The position numbers and the translations under genes are program-made. The notes below the pieces were generated by a model, which was given only the letters and a program-made list of their open reading frames with translations, did no database searches and was not told where the DNA came from. A DNA stretch of 64,000 bases from Streptomyces longwoodensis (lineage in GTDB: Bacteria; Actinomycetota; Actinomycetes; Streptomycetales; Streptomycetaceae). Positions 33,703 through 42,382 of this stretch are shown in pieces. Each line of letters starts with the position of its first letter. Position 1 is the first letter of the stretch. The stretch spans positions 167,018 to 231,017 of the forward strand of contig NZ_KQ948554.1 in the NCBI RefSeq assembly GCF_001514125.1, in the 5' to 3' direction.

Positions 33703-35205
33703 GTGACGCCTGAACCCCAGTCGACGACAGGTACGCACGACCTCACCGCCGGCCCACCGCCCGGCTGTCCCGCCCACGGCCGCGGACCCGGCGGGCTCCA
33801 GCGCCTCTACGGCCCCGGCGCCGAGGACCTCGACCGGCTCTACGAGCAGCTGCGCGAGGAACACGGCCCGGTCGCTCCCGTCCTGCTCCACGACGATGTC
33901 CCCATGTGGGTGGTCCTCGGCCACGCCGAGAACCTGCACCTGGTGCGCAGCCCCTCCCAGTTCACCCGCGACAGCCGCGTCTGGACGCCGCTCGCCGAGG
34001 GCATGGTCAGACCCGACCACCCCCTCATGCCGCACATCGCCTGGCAGCCCATCTGCTCCCACGCCGAGGGCGAGGAGCACAAGCGGCTGCGCGGCGCCGT
34101 GAAGGCGGCCATGTCGACGATCGACCACCGCAGCCTGCGCCGGTACATCTACCGGGCCACCCAGCGGCTGGTGAACGACTTCTGCGAGGACGGCCACGCC
34201 GATCTCGTCGGCCAGTTCTCCGAACACCTGCCCATGGCCGTGATGTGCCAGGTCCTCGGCATGCCCGAGGAGTACGACGACCGCTTGGTGCACGCCGCCC
34301 GCGACGCGCTCAAGGGCACCGAGACCGCCCTCGCCAGCCACGCCCACGTCATGGACGCGCTCAGCCGGCTCACCGCCCGCCGCCGCGCCCGGCCCGCCGA
34401 CGACTTCACCAGCCACCTCGTCACCGACCCCGCCGGGCTGACCGACGACGAGGTCCGCGAGCACCTGCGGCTGGTGCTGTTCGCCGCCTACGAGGCCACG
34501 GTCAACCTGCTCTCCAACGTGCTGCGCCGGGTCATCGTCGACCCCCGCTTCTACGCTCGGCTCAACGGCGGTCAGATGACCGTGCCGGAGGCGGTGGAGC
34601 AGTCCCTGTGGGACGAGCCGCCGTTCAGCACGATCCTCGGCTACTTCGCCAAGCAGGAAACCGAGTTGGGCGGCCAGCGCATCCGCAGGGGCGACGGCCT
34701 GCTGTTCGCGCCCGCGCCGGGCAACGTCGACCCGCGCATCCGGCCCGACCGGTCCGCGAGCATGCGGGGCAACCGCTCCCACCTCGCCTTCGGCGGCGGG
34801 CCGCACGAGTGTCCCGGCCAGGACATCGGCCGCGCCATCGCCGACGTCGGCGTCGACGCGCTGCTGACCCGGCTCCCCGACGTCCAACTCGCCGTCGCGG
34901 AGAGCGACCTGCGCTGGACGACCTCCATCGCCTCCCGGCACCTGGTGGCCCTGCCCGTGCACTTCGCGCCCAAGCCGCAGCAGGAGGTCGTGTTCGGCCC
35001 GACCCTCGGGGCGCTGCCCGGCCAGCGCTCCGCGGGGCCCACGACACCCGTGCTGCCGTCCGGGCCGCCGCTCGCCGAGCCGGTCGCCGACCCGGCGGGC
35101 GCCGGGGTGCCGCAGGAGGCCGGGTCCGCCCCCTTCACCGCACCGGAACCGGCCGCGCGCCCGAACGCCTGGCAGCGGTTCCTGACCTGGTGGCGCGGCC
35201 ACTGA
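33703..35205 (+). CDS. Cytochrome P450 of the CYP157 type, lacking the ExxR arginine
   Basis: This is a 500-residue protein. The heme-binding loop is FGGGPHECPGQDIG, with ligand C370. The I-helix region has LVLFAAYEATVNLLSNVLRR, without the usual AGxxT. At the K-helix, where ExxR is expected, it reads EQSLW (E299 to W303), so the Arg is absent. This matches the CYP157 family, reported to lack ExxR. The C-terminal ~90 residues are a Pro/Ala-rich tail. It closes the conservon cluster 50 bp after cvnD. GTG 33703 has only a weak Shine-Dalgarno. Substrate and redox partner are unknown; in S. coelicolor the homologous module affects development. Confidence 0.9.
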   Translation: MTPEPQSTTGTHDLTAGPPPGCPAHGRGPGGLQRLYGPGAEDLDRLYEQLREEHGPVAPVLLHDDVPMWVVLGHAENLHLVRSPSQFTRDSRVWTPLAEGMVRPDHPLMPHIAWQPICSHAEGEEHKRLRGAVKAAMSTIDHRSLRRYIYRATQRLVNDFCEDGHADLVGQFSEHLPMAVMCQVLGMPEEYDDRLVHAARDALKGTETALASHAHVMDALSRLTARRRARPADDFTSHLVTDPAGLTDDEVREHLRLVLFAAYEATVNLLSNVLRRVIVDPRFYARLNGGQMTVPEAVEQSLWDEPPFSTILGYFAKQETELGGQRIRRGDGLLFAPAPGNVDPRIRPDRSASMRGNRSHLAFGGGPHECPGQDIGRAIADVGVDALLTRLPDVQLAVAESDLRWTTSIASRHLVALPVHFAPKPQQEVVFGPTLGALPGQRSAGPTTPVLPSGPPLAEPVADPAGAGVPQEAGSAPFTAPEPAARPNAWQRFLTWWRGH

Positions 35206-35241
35206 GCCGGTGACCGGCCGGGGGCGAGGCGCGGGCCGGGG

Positions 35242-36216
35242 TCAGCCGGGACCGGTCGGCCCGGTCCCGTCACCGGCCCACCGCGCGTACGCCGTCCAGG
35301 CGCCCGGCGTCCGCGCGCTGCGCAGCCGGTGGGTGCGACCCGTGACGGGGTCGGTGAACTCCAGCTCCCTGGCGAGGAGTTGCAGCGGGCGCCGGAAGTC
35401 GCCGGGCGGCACCGGGTCGGCCACCACCGGGTACAGCGGATCGCCGAGCAAGGGGACGCCCAACGCGGTCATGTGGACGCGGAGTTGATGGGTCTGCCCG
35501 GTCTCGGGGGTCAGCCGGTAGCGGGCCAGCCCGTCCGCGCGGTGCTCGGCCAGCTCGACGCGGGTCACCGCGTTGGGCTCGCCCGGGACCTCCCTCGCGG
35601 TCAGCGAGCCGCGTTCCTTGACGATCCGGCTGCGCACGGTGACCGGCAGGGCGAGCGCGGGGTCGTACGGCGCGACCGCCTCGTACACCTTGCGCACCCG
35701 GCGGTCGCGGAACAGCGTCTGGTACGCCCCGCGTTCCTCGGGCCGCACCGTGAACAGCACCAGCCCCGCGGTGAGCCGGTCCAGCCGGTGCGCCGCCGTC
35801 AGGGTGGGGATGCCCAGCTCGCGGCGCAGCCGGGCCAGGGCGGTCTCGGCCACGTGGCTGCCGCGCGGGGTGGTGGCCAGGAAGTGCGGCTTGTCGGCGA
35901 CCACGATGTGCTCGTCGCGGTACACCACGGGCACCGGGAACGGCACCGGCACCTCGGCGGGCAGCTCGCGGTGGAACCACACGTACGCTCCCGGCCGGTA
36001 CGGCGCGTCCGGCGCCACGGGGGTCCCGTCGGCCCCGACGACCAGCCCGGCGTCCAGCAGCGCCTCCACCACGCCGACACCGGCCCCGCTGAGCCGCTGC
36101 ACCAGGTGCTCCCGGACGGTCGCCCAGTCGCCGGTGCCGGGCAGCCGCACCCGCACCGGGTCCACCCCGTCACGCTGCGGCAGCGGGGAGGGCGGGGGAG
36201 GGGTACGGCGTCTCAC
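35242..36216 (-). CDS. RluA-family pseudouridine synthase
   Basis: This is a 324-residue RNA-modifying enzyme. The catalytic Asp lies in AAHRLDRLTAGLVLF (HRLDxxTxGL). The family block TPETGQTHQLRVHMTALGVPLLGDPLYP follows. It isomerises uridine in rRNA or tRNA; the target site is unknown. The GTG start at 36216 is preceded by TAGGCT and 6 bp, so it seems leaderless. It is convergent with the P450 gene. Confidence 0.93.
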   Translation of the reverse strand: MRRRTPPPPSPLPQRDGVDPVRVRLPGTGDWATVREHLVQRLSGAGVGVVEALLDAGLVVGADGTPVAPDAPYRPGAYVWFHRELPAEVPVPFPVPVVYRDEHIVVADKPHFLATTPRGSHVAETALARLRRELGIPTLTAAHRLDRLTAGLVLFTVRPEERGAYQTLFRDRRVRKVYEAVAPYDPALALPVTVRSRIVKERGSLTAREVPGEPNAVTRVELAEHRADGLARYRLTPETGQTHQLRVHMTALGVPLLGDPLYPVVADPVPPGDFRRPLQLLARELEFTDPVTGRTHRLRSARTPGAWTAYARWAGDGTGPTGPG

Positions 36217-36222
36217 CGTCCC

Positions 36223-36228
36223 AGCCTA
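36223..36228 (-). promoter_or_regulatory. -10 of a leaderless promoter (pseudouridine synthase)
   Basis: Minus-strand TAGGCT, 6 bp, then the GTG at 36216. Confidence 0.45.
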
Positions 36229-36356
36229 CGGGGGTGGCCGGGGAGGCTCGCGCGGCGCCGGGCGGGACCGTGCGGACAGCTCCGGGAACCGGTCGGCCCG
36301 GTGGGGCGGCCGAAAACCGCTTGGGGGCCCCGGGCGGGGTGGGCAGGATATGGATC

Positions 36357-36947
36357 ATGCCCTTCACCGCCGCTCCCCTCCTGCCCGCGGGCACGCTCTC
36401 CCGCTCCGCGCAGCCCGTCCTCGCCACCGGCGACGGCCTCCTCCTGCGTCCCTGGCGGGCCGAGGACGCCCCGGCCGTCCACGCGGTCTTCCAGGACCCG
36501 CTGATGCACCAGTGGCACATCCGGTCGGCCGACTCGGTGGAGGAGGTCGCCGGCTGGATCGAGGAGTGGCGGCAGAGCTGGGCCGCCGAGCGCACCGCCC
36601 AGTGGGCCGTCGCCGACGAGGACACCGACCGGGTGGTGGGGCGGGTGGCCCTGCGCACCATCGAGCTGGGTGAGGGGTCGGCCGAGGTGGCGTACTGGAC
36701 CGCGCCGGACGCGCGCGGCCGGGGTGTCGCGGCACGCGCCCTGACCGCGCTCACCCGCTGGGCGTTCGAGGAGATCGGCTTCCACCGGCTGGAGCTGATG
36801 CACGCCACCGCCAACGAGCCCTCCTGCCGCGTCGCCACGAAGACCGGCTACACCCTGGAGGGCACCAAGCGCAGCGCCGCCCTCCACCAGGACGGCTGGC
36901 ACGACATGCACCTCCACGCCCGCGTGCACGAGGACACGGCGGCCTGA
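36357..36947 (+). CDS. GNAT N-acetyltransferase (RimJ/RimL type)
   Basis: This is a 196-residue cytoplasmic acetyltransferase. It starts with LLLRPWRAEDAPAVHAVFQDP. The acetyl-CoA-binding motif A is AYWTAPDARGRGVAARALTAL, followed by GFHRLELMHATANEPSCRVATKTGY. Substrates of this type include ribosomal-protein N-termini and small amines. ATG 36357 with AGGA 8 bp upstream is preferred to the upstream in-frame ATG at 36234. Confidence 0.9.
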   Translation: MPFTAAPLLPAGTLSRSAQPVLATGDGLLLRPWRAEDAPAVHAVFQDPLMHQWHIRSADSVEEVAGWIEEWRQSWAAERTAQWAVADEDTDRVVGRVALRTIELGEGSAEVAYWTAPDARGRGVAARALTALTRWAFEEIGFHRLELMHATANEPSCRVATKTGYTLEGTKRSAALHQDGWHDMHLHARVHEDTAA

Positions 36948-36965
36948 GACCCCTCGGCGCGCGGC

Positions 36966-37391
36966 TCAGGCCCAGTGGACGGCGGTCAGGGGGTACCCGC
37001 CCCGGTCGAAGACCTCCTGGGACACGGAGATGCCGAAGGCGGTCCCGAGGCCCTCCAGGAACCGGGTCCGCCAGTCGGGGATCCAGCCGTCACCCCGGAG
37101 GACCGGCCGCCCGTCGACGTCCCGCACGTCCGGGAGGCACCCCGCCTCGCGCAGCGCCGGGTCGAGGAACGCCATCTGCGGCACGCCGCCGAAGTAGTGG
37201 CCGCCGTCGCGCAGTTCCTCCGCGTCGAAGGACCGGCGGAGCTCGCCCTTCCACACCGGCCGGCCGTCCGGCCCGGACTGTAACAGCCGGGTCCGGCAAC
37301 GGCGTCGGGCCCGGCGAGGGCACGGGCGCCGTCCCGTCAGGGAGCCGTCGTGCCGGTCGGCTCCTGCTCCGCCTCCACGCGGGCGTTCCAC
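36966..37391 (-). CDS. Uncharacterised ORF, possibly a 5'-truncated gene
   Basis: The last ~100 residues look protein-like (VWKGELRRSFDAEELR, GGVPQMAFLDPALREAG, GYPLTAVHWA), but I recognise no family. The only ATG, at 37391, lies inside the end of the siderophore-interaction gene on the same strand. The N-terminal part is Arg-rich shadow sequence, so the true start is unclear. It contains a TTA codon (37281-37283), rare in Streptomyces and dependent on bldA tRNA. A gene that has lost its 5' end is the simplest reading. Confidence 0.35.
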   Translation of the reverse strand: MERPRGGGAGADRHDGSLTGRRPCPRRARRRCRTRLLQSGPDGRPVWKGELRRSFDAEELRDGGHYFGGVPQMAFLDPALREAGCLPDVRDVDGRPVLRGDGWIPDWRTRFLEGLGTAFGISVSQEVFDRGGYPLTAVHWA

Positions 37392-38185
37392 TCCCGCTTC
37401 GACGCCTGCCAGCCGTCCTCGTTGTGGCCGAGGCGCCAGTAGCCGGAGATCGACAGGTCCTCGCGCGGGATCTGCCGTTCGACGCGCAGCAGCCGGCGCA
37501 GTTCCTTCACGCAGCCGGCCTCGCCGTGGACGAAGGCGTGCACCCGTCCCTCGGGGAAGTCCAGCGCCCGCACCGCCTCGACCAGCCGCTCGCCGATCGG
37601 GCGGTCGCCCCGGTGCAGCCAGACGACGTCCACGTCGGAGTCGATCTTCTGCTCCTCCTCCGGCCCGGACACCTCGATGAAGGCGCGGACCGAGGCGCCG
37701 CGGGGCAGCGACTCCAGCGCGGCCGCGATGGCCGGCAGCGCGCTCTCGTCACCGGCCAGCAGGTGCCAGTCGGCCTCCGGGTCCGGGGCGTAGGCGCCGC
37801 CGGGGCCCATGAAGCGGACGGTCTCGCCCGGCTGGACGCGCGCCGCCCAGGGACCGGCCAGGCCCTCGTCGCCGTGGACGACGAAGTCCAGGGTCAGTTC
37901 ACGGTGTTCGGGGTCCCACGCGCGCACGGTGTACGTCCGGGTGACCGGCCACTGCTCCCGGGGGAACTCGGCCCGGATCCGCTCCAGGTCGAAGGGCTCG
38001 GGGTAGGTCACGCCCTCCGCGCCGAACAGCAGCTTGACGTAGTGGTCGGTGCAGCTGCCCGCGGTGAACTCCGCGAGGCCGTCGCCGCCGAGCACCACAC
38101 GCTGCATGTGCGGGGTCAGCCGCTCGGTGCGGACGACCTGCGCGGAGTGGGGCGTGCGTGGCTTCCGTGCCGGACGCTCTGCCAT
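37337..38185 (-). CDS. Siderophore-interacting FAD reductase
   Basis: This is a 282-residue cytoplasmic flavoprotein of the ViuB/SIP family, which reduces ferric siderophores to release iron. The FAD-binding site includes WPVTRTYTVRAWDPEHREL (R-x-Y-T-x-R) and LDFVVHGDEGLAGPWA. The C-terminal NAD(P)H-binding part has HLLAGDESALPAIAAALE and GYWRLGHNEDGW. ATG 38185 has GGGAGG upstream. An iron box lies 18 bp before the start, so repression by a DmdR1/IdeR-type protein with iron is predicted. Confidence 0.94.
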   Translation of the reverse strand: MAERPARKPRTPHSAQVVRTERLTPHMQRVVLGGDGLAEFTAGSCTDHYVKLLFGAEGVTYPEPFDLERIRAEFPREQWPVTRTYTVRAWDPEHRELTLDFVVHGDEGLAGPWAARVQPGETVRFMGPGGAYAPDPEADWHLLAGDESALPAIAAALESLPRGASVRAFIEVSGPEEEQKIDSDVDVVWLHRGDRPIGERLVEAVRALDFPEGRVHAFVHGEAGCVKELRRLLRVERQIPREDLSISGYWRLGHNEDGWQASKREWNARVEAEQEPTGTTAP

Positions 38186-38202
38186 GGCGGCCTCCCAGAG
38201 GG

Positions 38203-38221
38203 CGTGGTTAGGTTCACCTAA
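38203..38221 (-). promoter_or_regulatory. Iron box (DmdR1/IdeR operator)
   Basis: The 19-bp sequence CGTGGTTAGGTTCACCTAA (plus strand) matches the actinobacterial iron-box consensus TTAGGTTAGGCTCACCTAA at 15 of 19 positions. It lies just upstream of the siderophore-interacting protein gene. Confidence 0.8.
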
Positions 38222-38271
38222 GTTAACACTCGGCCGGGTCCCCCGACGTTCAAGTGATCGGAAAGACCGGC

Positions 38272-39192
38272 CTACGCGCCCAGGGTGCCGAGCAGGCGGT
38301 GCAGTGATCCGCCGAGGCCCCAGCGTGCGCCCAGTTCCGCCACCGCCTCCGGGTCGCGCGGGGTGCGCGGCAGGGCCGTCTCCACCGGCGGCAGCGGTAC
38401 GTCGCCGGCGACCCGGACGACCTTCGGCGCGACCTCCAGGTAGGGCCGCGCCTGGTCGAGCCGGGTGCGCTGGGCCGGGGTGAGCTTCGAGCGGGGGTCG
38501 ACGACGGCCGCCATGATCCCGGCGAGGTCGCCGAACTCCGCCAGCAGCTTGGCCGCCGTCTTCTCGCCGACGCCCGGCACGCCCGGCAGGCCGTCGCTGG
38601 GGTCGCCGCGCAGCAGCGCCAGGTCCGCGTAGCCCGGCCCGTCCACGCCGTACTTCTCGCGCAGCACCGCCTCGTCGGTGATCTGCAGGGTGCCCACGCC
38701 CTTCAGCGGGTACAGCACCCGCACCCCGCGCGCGTCGTCCACCAGCTGGTACAGGTCCCGGTCGCCGGTGACGATGTCGACCGGACCGGTGGCCCGCGCG
38801 GTGAACGTGCCGATCACGTCGTCCGCCTCGTAGCCCGCGACGCCCACGCGCGCGATGCCGACCGCGTCCAGCACCGCCTCGATGACCGGGACCTGCGGCG
38901 ACAGCGTGTCCGGCACCTCCTCCTCGTCCGGCCCGGACGCGTGCTCCTCGGCGACGCGGTGCGCCTTGTAGGACGGGATGAGGTCGACGCGCCACTGCGG
39001 CCGCCAGTCCGCGTCCATGCACGCGACCAGCAGGTCGGGCCGGTGGTCGCGCACCAGCCGGTCGATGAATTCCAGCAGCCCGCGCACCGCGTTGACCGGC
39101 GTGCCGTCCGGTGCCTTCACGGACTCGGGCACGCCGAAGTACGCGCGGAAGTAGAGCGAGGCGGTGTCGAGGAGCATCAGTCGTCCGGTCAC
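38272..39192 (-). CDS. 5'-3' exonuclease (Pol I N-domain / FEN-like)
   Basis: This is a 306-residue stand-alone nuclease related to the N-terminal domain of DNA polymerase I. Acidic metal ligands lie in LMLLDTASLYFRAYFG, LVACMDAD, GYEADDVIG and VTGDRDLYQLV. A helix-hairpin-helix is in LPGVPGVGEKTAAKLLAEFG. It removes 5' flaps or RNA primers in repair and replication. GTG 39192 is favoured because a RecA-NDp-like -10 ends 6 bp upstream, making the transcript leaderless. PafBC control is predicted. Confidence 0.92.
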   Translation of the reverse strand: MTGRLMLLDTASLYFRAYFGVPESVKAPDGTPVNAVRGLLEFIDRLVRDHRPDLLVACMDADWRPQWRVDLIPSYKAHRVAEEHASGPDEEEVPDTLSPQVPVIEAVLDAVGIARVGVAGYEADDVIGTFTARATGPVDIVTGDRDLYQLVDDARGVRVLYPLKGVGTLQITDEAVLREKYGVDGPGYADLALLRGDPSDGLPGVPGVGEKTAAKLLAEFGDLAGIMAAVVDPRSKLTPAQRTRLDQARPYLEVAPKVVRVAGDVPLPPVETALPRTPRDPEAVAELGARWGLGGSLHRLLGTLGA

Positions 39193-39198
39193 GCTCGC

Positions 39199-39221
39199 AT
39201 CATGCCGCACGGCACCGACAG
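39199..39221 (-). promoter_or_regulatory. RecA-NDp-like promoter of the 5'-3' exonuclease gene
   Basis: Minus strand: CTGTCGGTG, 8 bp, CATGAT, then 6 bp to the GTG. The upstream element is identical to that of the RecB-like gene. The -10 departs from TANNNT only at its first base. Confidence 0.65.
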
Positions 39222-39405
39222 CCACCCGTCACCGACGGCCCCCCTCACCCACAGGCGCGCGCACCCCCGGTCGTGACCCCGCTCACTTGCGTGTTTGCCC
39301 CTCGACCGCTCGGGCAGGCGCGGCGTCGGATCGGTGCCGGTTACACGTTCACCCGTGGGCAGCCGTCGGCCGTTCCCCTTCTTGTCCCCCAACGGAGAGG
39401 TGCAC

Positions 39406-40482
39406 GTGTCCGCCAGGCTGGAGGCCGACCACCTGTACAAGGTGTTCGGCAGACGACAGGACCAGGCAGTCGAACGACTGCGAGCCGGAGCCGACCGGGA
39501 GGAGCTGCGCGCCGACGGCACCACCGCCGCCGTGATCGACGCCTCCTTCACCGTGGACCCGGGGCAGATCTTCGTCGTCATGGGCCTGTCCGGCTCCGGC
39601 AAGTCCACGCTGCTGCGCATGCTCAACGGACTGCTGGAGCCCACCGCCGGGCACGTCCGCTTCGACGGCCGCGACCTCACCGCGCTCGGCGACCGCGAGC
39701 TGCGCGAGGTCCGCGCCCGCAAGATCAGCATGGTCTTCCAGCACTTCGCCCTCTTCCCGCACCGCAGCGTCCTCGACAACGCCGCCTACGGCCTCGCCGT
39801 GCAGGGGGTGCCCCGCGCCGAGCGCGAGAAACGCGCCGCGCGCGCCCTGGAGCTGTGCGGCCTGGCCGGCTGGGAGACGTCGTGGCCGGACGAGCTGTCC
39901 GGCGGCATGCAGCAGCGCGTGGGTCTCGCCCGCGCGCTCGCCACCGACGCCGACCTGCTGCTGATGGACGAGTCCTTCAGCGCCCTGGACCCGCTGATCC
40001 GCCGCGACATGCAGGACCAGCTGCTCACGCTCCAGAAGACGCTGAAGAAGACGATCGTGTTCATCACCCACGACCTCAACGAGGCCATGCGCCTCGGCGA
40101 CCGCATCGCCGTGATGCGCGACGGCCGTATCGTGCAGAACGGCACGGCCGAGGACATCCTGCTGCGCCCGGCCGACGACTACGTGGCCTCCTTCATCCAG
40201 GACGTCGACCGCTCCCGGGTGCTCACCGCCGGCGCCGTCATGGACACCTCCGTCACGGCGGACGCCCCGCTGTGCCGCTGCGAGACCGCGAGCCCGACGA
40301 CGCCGTTCGCCGAGCTGTGCGCCATCAGCGCCCGGGTGCCGCACCGCGTCTCGGTCGTGGACGGGGCGGGCCGCCTCGTCGGGGTGGTGCCGCGGCAGCG
40401 GCTGCTCGGCTTCCTCGGCGACGAGACGGCCGACCCCGTGCCCTGCGACGCCCCCGACGGGAAGGTGGCCGCCCATGCCTAG
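39406..40482 (+). CDS. Glycine betaine/proline-type ABC transporter ATPase
   Basis: This is a 358-residue ATPase of the ProV/OpuAA type. Walker A is GLSGSGKSTLL, the signature ELSGGMQQRVGLARAL, and Walker B LLLMDESFSALDP. A C-terminal CBS-like regulatory domain follows (VVDGAGRLVGVVPRQRLLGFL). GTG 39406 has GGAGAGG 5 bp upstream. It overlaps the permease gene by 8 bp. The importer probably takes up compatible solutes under osmotic stress. Confidence 0.95.
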   Translation: MSARLEADHLYKVFGRRQDQAVERLRAGADREELRADGTTAAVIDASFTVDPGQIFVVMGLSGSGKSTLLRMLNGLLEPTAGHVRFDGRDLTALGDRELREVRARKISMVFQHFALFPHRSVLDNAAYGLAVQGVPRAEREKRAARALELCGLAGWETSWPDELSGGMQQRVGLARALATDADLLLMDESFSALDPLIRRDMQDQLLTLQKTLKKTIVFITHDLNEAMRLGDRIAVMRDGRIVQNGTAEDILLRPADDYVASFIQDVDRSRVLTAGAVMDTSVTADAPLCRCETASPTTPFAELCAISARVPHRVSVVDGAGRLVGVVPRQRLLGFLGDETADPVPCDAPDGKVAAHA

Positions 40483-42313
40483 GCTCCACCTCGGCGACTG
40501 GGTCGACTCCGGTGTCGACTGGCTCGTCGCCCACCTGTCCTGGCTGTTCGACGCGGTCAAGGCCGTCGTCGAAGGCCTGTACGACGGCATCGACGCCGTC
40601 CTGACCGCCCCGCAGCCCCTGCTGCTCGCGGGCATCCTCGCCGTGCTCGCCTGGTGGCTGCGCGGCCTCGTCGCGGGCGTGCTGTCCTTCGCCGGCTTCG
40701 CCCTGATCGACTCGCTGGACCTGTGGGACCAGGCGATGTCCACGCTGTCCCTGGTGCTCGTCGCCACGCTGATCGCGCTCGCCGTGTCCCTCCCGCTGGG
40801 CATCTGGGCGGCCCGCTCCCGGGCGGTCAGCGCGACCGTCAAGCCCGTCCTGGACCTGCTCCAGACGATGCCGTCGATGGTGCTGCTGATCCCGGCGATC
40901 CTGTTCTTCGGGATGGGTGTGCCCGCCGGCGTCGTCGCCACCCTGATCTTCGCCCTGGCCCCCGGCGTGCGCATGACCGAACTCGGCATCCGCCAGGTCG
41001 ACGCCGAACTCGTCGAGGCGGCCGAGGCGTTCGGCACGACCCCGCGCGACACGCTGCTGCGCGTGCAGCTGCCGCTGGCGCTGCCGACGATCATGGCGGG
41101 CGTCAACCAGGTCATCATGCTGGGCCTGTCGATGGTCGTCATCGCCGGTATGGTCGGCACCGGCGGCCTGGGCGGCGCGGTCAACGAGGCCATCGGCCAG
41201 CTCGACATCGGCCTCGGCTTCGAGGCCGGCCTGGGCATCGTCGTCCTCGCCATCTACCTGGACCGGCTCACCGGCGCCCTCGGCACCCGGCTGTCCCCGC
41301 TCGGCCGGCGCGCCGCCGCCAAGGCCCGCACGACCGCGTGGTCCTACCGCCCGCGCCCGGCCGTCGCCGTGGCCTGCGTCGCCGCCCTCGCCCTCGTGGC
41401 GGGCGGACTGGGCGTCTTCGGCGGCCCCTCCGGCACCGCCGAGGCCACCGGCGAGAACGTCGGCCGGGGCAAGGAGGTCAAGCTCGGCTACATCCCGTGG
41501 GACGAGGGCATCGCCTCCACCTACCTGTGGAAGGAGATCCTCGAACAGCGCGGCTTCAAGGTCACGACCACCCAGTACGCGGCCGGCCCGCTGTACACCG
41601 GCCTCGCCACCGGCCAGCTCGACGTCCAGACCGACGCCTGGCTGCCCACCACCCACGCCGAGTACTGGCAGAAGTACGGCAAGCGGCTCGACGACCTCGG
41701 CCAGTGGTACGGCCCCACGTCCCTGGAGCTCACCGTCCCCTCGTACGTGAAGGACGTGAACTCGCTGGCCGACCTGAAGGACAAGTCCGCCGAGTTCCAC
41801 GGCAGGATCGTCGGCATCGAGCCCAGCGCCGGCATGATGGGCCTGCTCAAGGACAAGGTGCTCAAGGAGTACGGCCTGCAGGGCTCCTACGAGGTCGTCG
41901 ACGGCTCGACCCCGGCGATGCTCGCCGAGCTGAAGCGGGCCTACGCCAAGAAGCAGCCGGTCCTCGTCACCCTGTGGTCCCCGCACTGGGCCTACGCCCA
42001 GTACGGCCTGAAGAAGCTCAAGGACCCGCGGGGCGCCTGGGGCAAGGGCGACGGCGTGCACACGGTCGCCCGCCAGGGCTTCGCCGAGGACAACCCGGAG
42101 GCCGCGCGCTGGCTGAAGGACTTCTCCATGACCGAGCGGCAGCTCACCGACCTCGAGGCGCGGATCCAGCAGGCCGGCAAGGGCAAGGAGCAGGACGCCG
42201 CGCGCGCCTGGCTCGCCGACCACCCCGGCCTGCTCGACAAGTGGGCCCCGGCCGACGGCGGCGCGGCCGGCACCAAGGCGGCGGCCGCGGCCGACAGCGG
42301 GGCGGCCGGGTGA
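40475..42313 (+). CDS. Fused permease and substrate-binding protein of the betaine ABC transporter
   Basis: This is a 612-residue fusion. The N-terminal ~290 residues form a ProW-like permease with the EAA-type motif DAELVEAAEAFGTTPRDTLLRVQLPLA. A further membrane segment (AVACVAALALVAGGLGVF) anchors a C-terminal OpuAC/ProX-type binding domain (VKLGYIPWDEGIASTYLWKEIL, VQTDAWLPTTHAEYW). Trp-rich blocks suggest an aromatic box for quaternary amines. This OpuABC-like layout puts the receptor outside, tethered to the pore. A strong terminator follows. Confidence 0.94.
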   Translation: MPRLHLGDWVDSGVDWLVAHLSWLFDAVKAVVEGLYDGIDAVLTAPQPLLLAGILAVLAWWLRGLVAGVLSFAGFALIDSLDLWDQAMSTLSLVLVATLIALAVSLPLGIWAARSRAVSATVKPVLDLLQTMPSMVLLIPAILFFGMGVPAGVVATLIFALAPGVRMTELGIRQVDAELVEAAEAFGTTPRDTLLRVQLPLALPTIMAGVNQVIMLGLSMVVIAGMVGTGGLGGAVNEAIGQLDIGLGFEAGLGIVVLAIYLDRLTGALGTRLSPLGRRAAAKARTTAWSYRPRPAVAVACVAALALVAGGLGVFGGPSGTAEATGENVGRGKEVKLGYIPWDEGIASTYLWKEILEQRGFKVTTTQYAAGPLYTGLATGQLDVQTDAWLPTTHAEYWQKYGKRLDDLGQWYGPTSLELTVPSYVKDVNSLADLKDKSAEFHGRIVGIEPSAGMMGLLKDKVLKEYGLQGSYEVVDGSTPAMLAELKRAYAKKQPVLVTLWSPHWAYAQYGLKKLKDPRGAWGKGDGVHTVARQGFAEDNPEAARWLKDFSMTERQLTDLEARIQQAGKGKEQDAARAWLADHPGLLDKWAPADGGAAGTKAAAAADSGAAG

Positions 42314-42338
42314 CCTGACCCACCCGGCCACCGCCCGG

Positions 42339-42382
42339 GAGGCGGGCCGCACCGTACGACGACGTACGGTGCGGCCCGCCTC
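42339..42382 (+). terminator. Terminator after the betaine transporter genes
   Basis: Arms 42339-42358 and 42363-42382 form a perfect 20-bp stem with a 4-nt loop. Confidence 0.85.
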
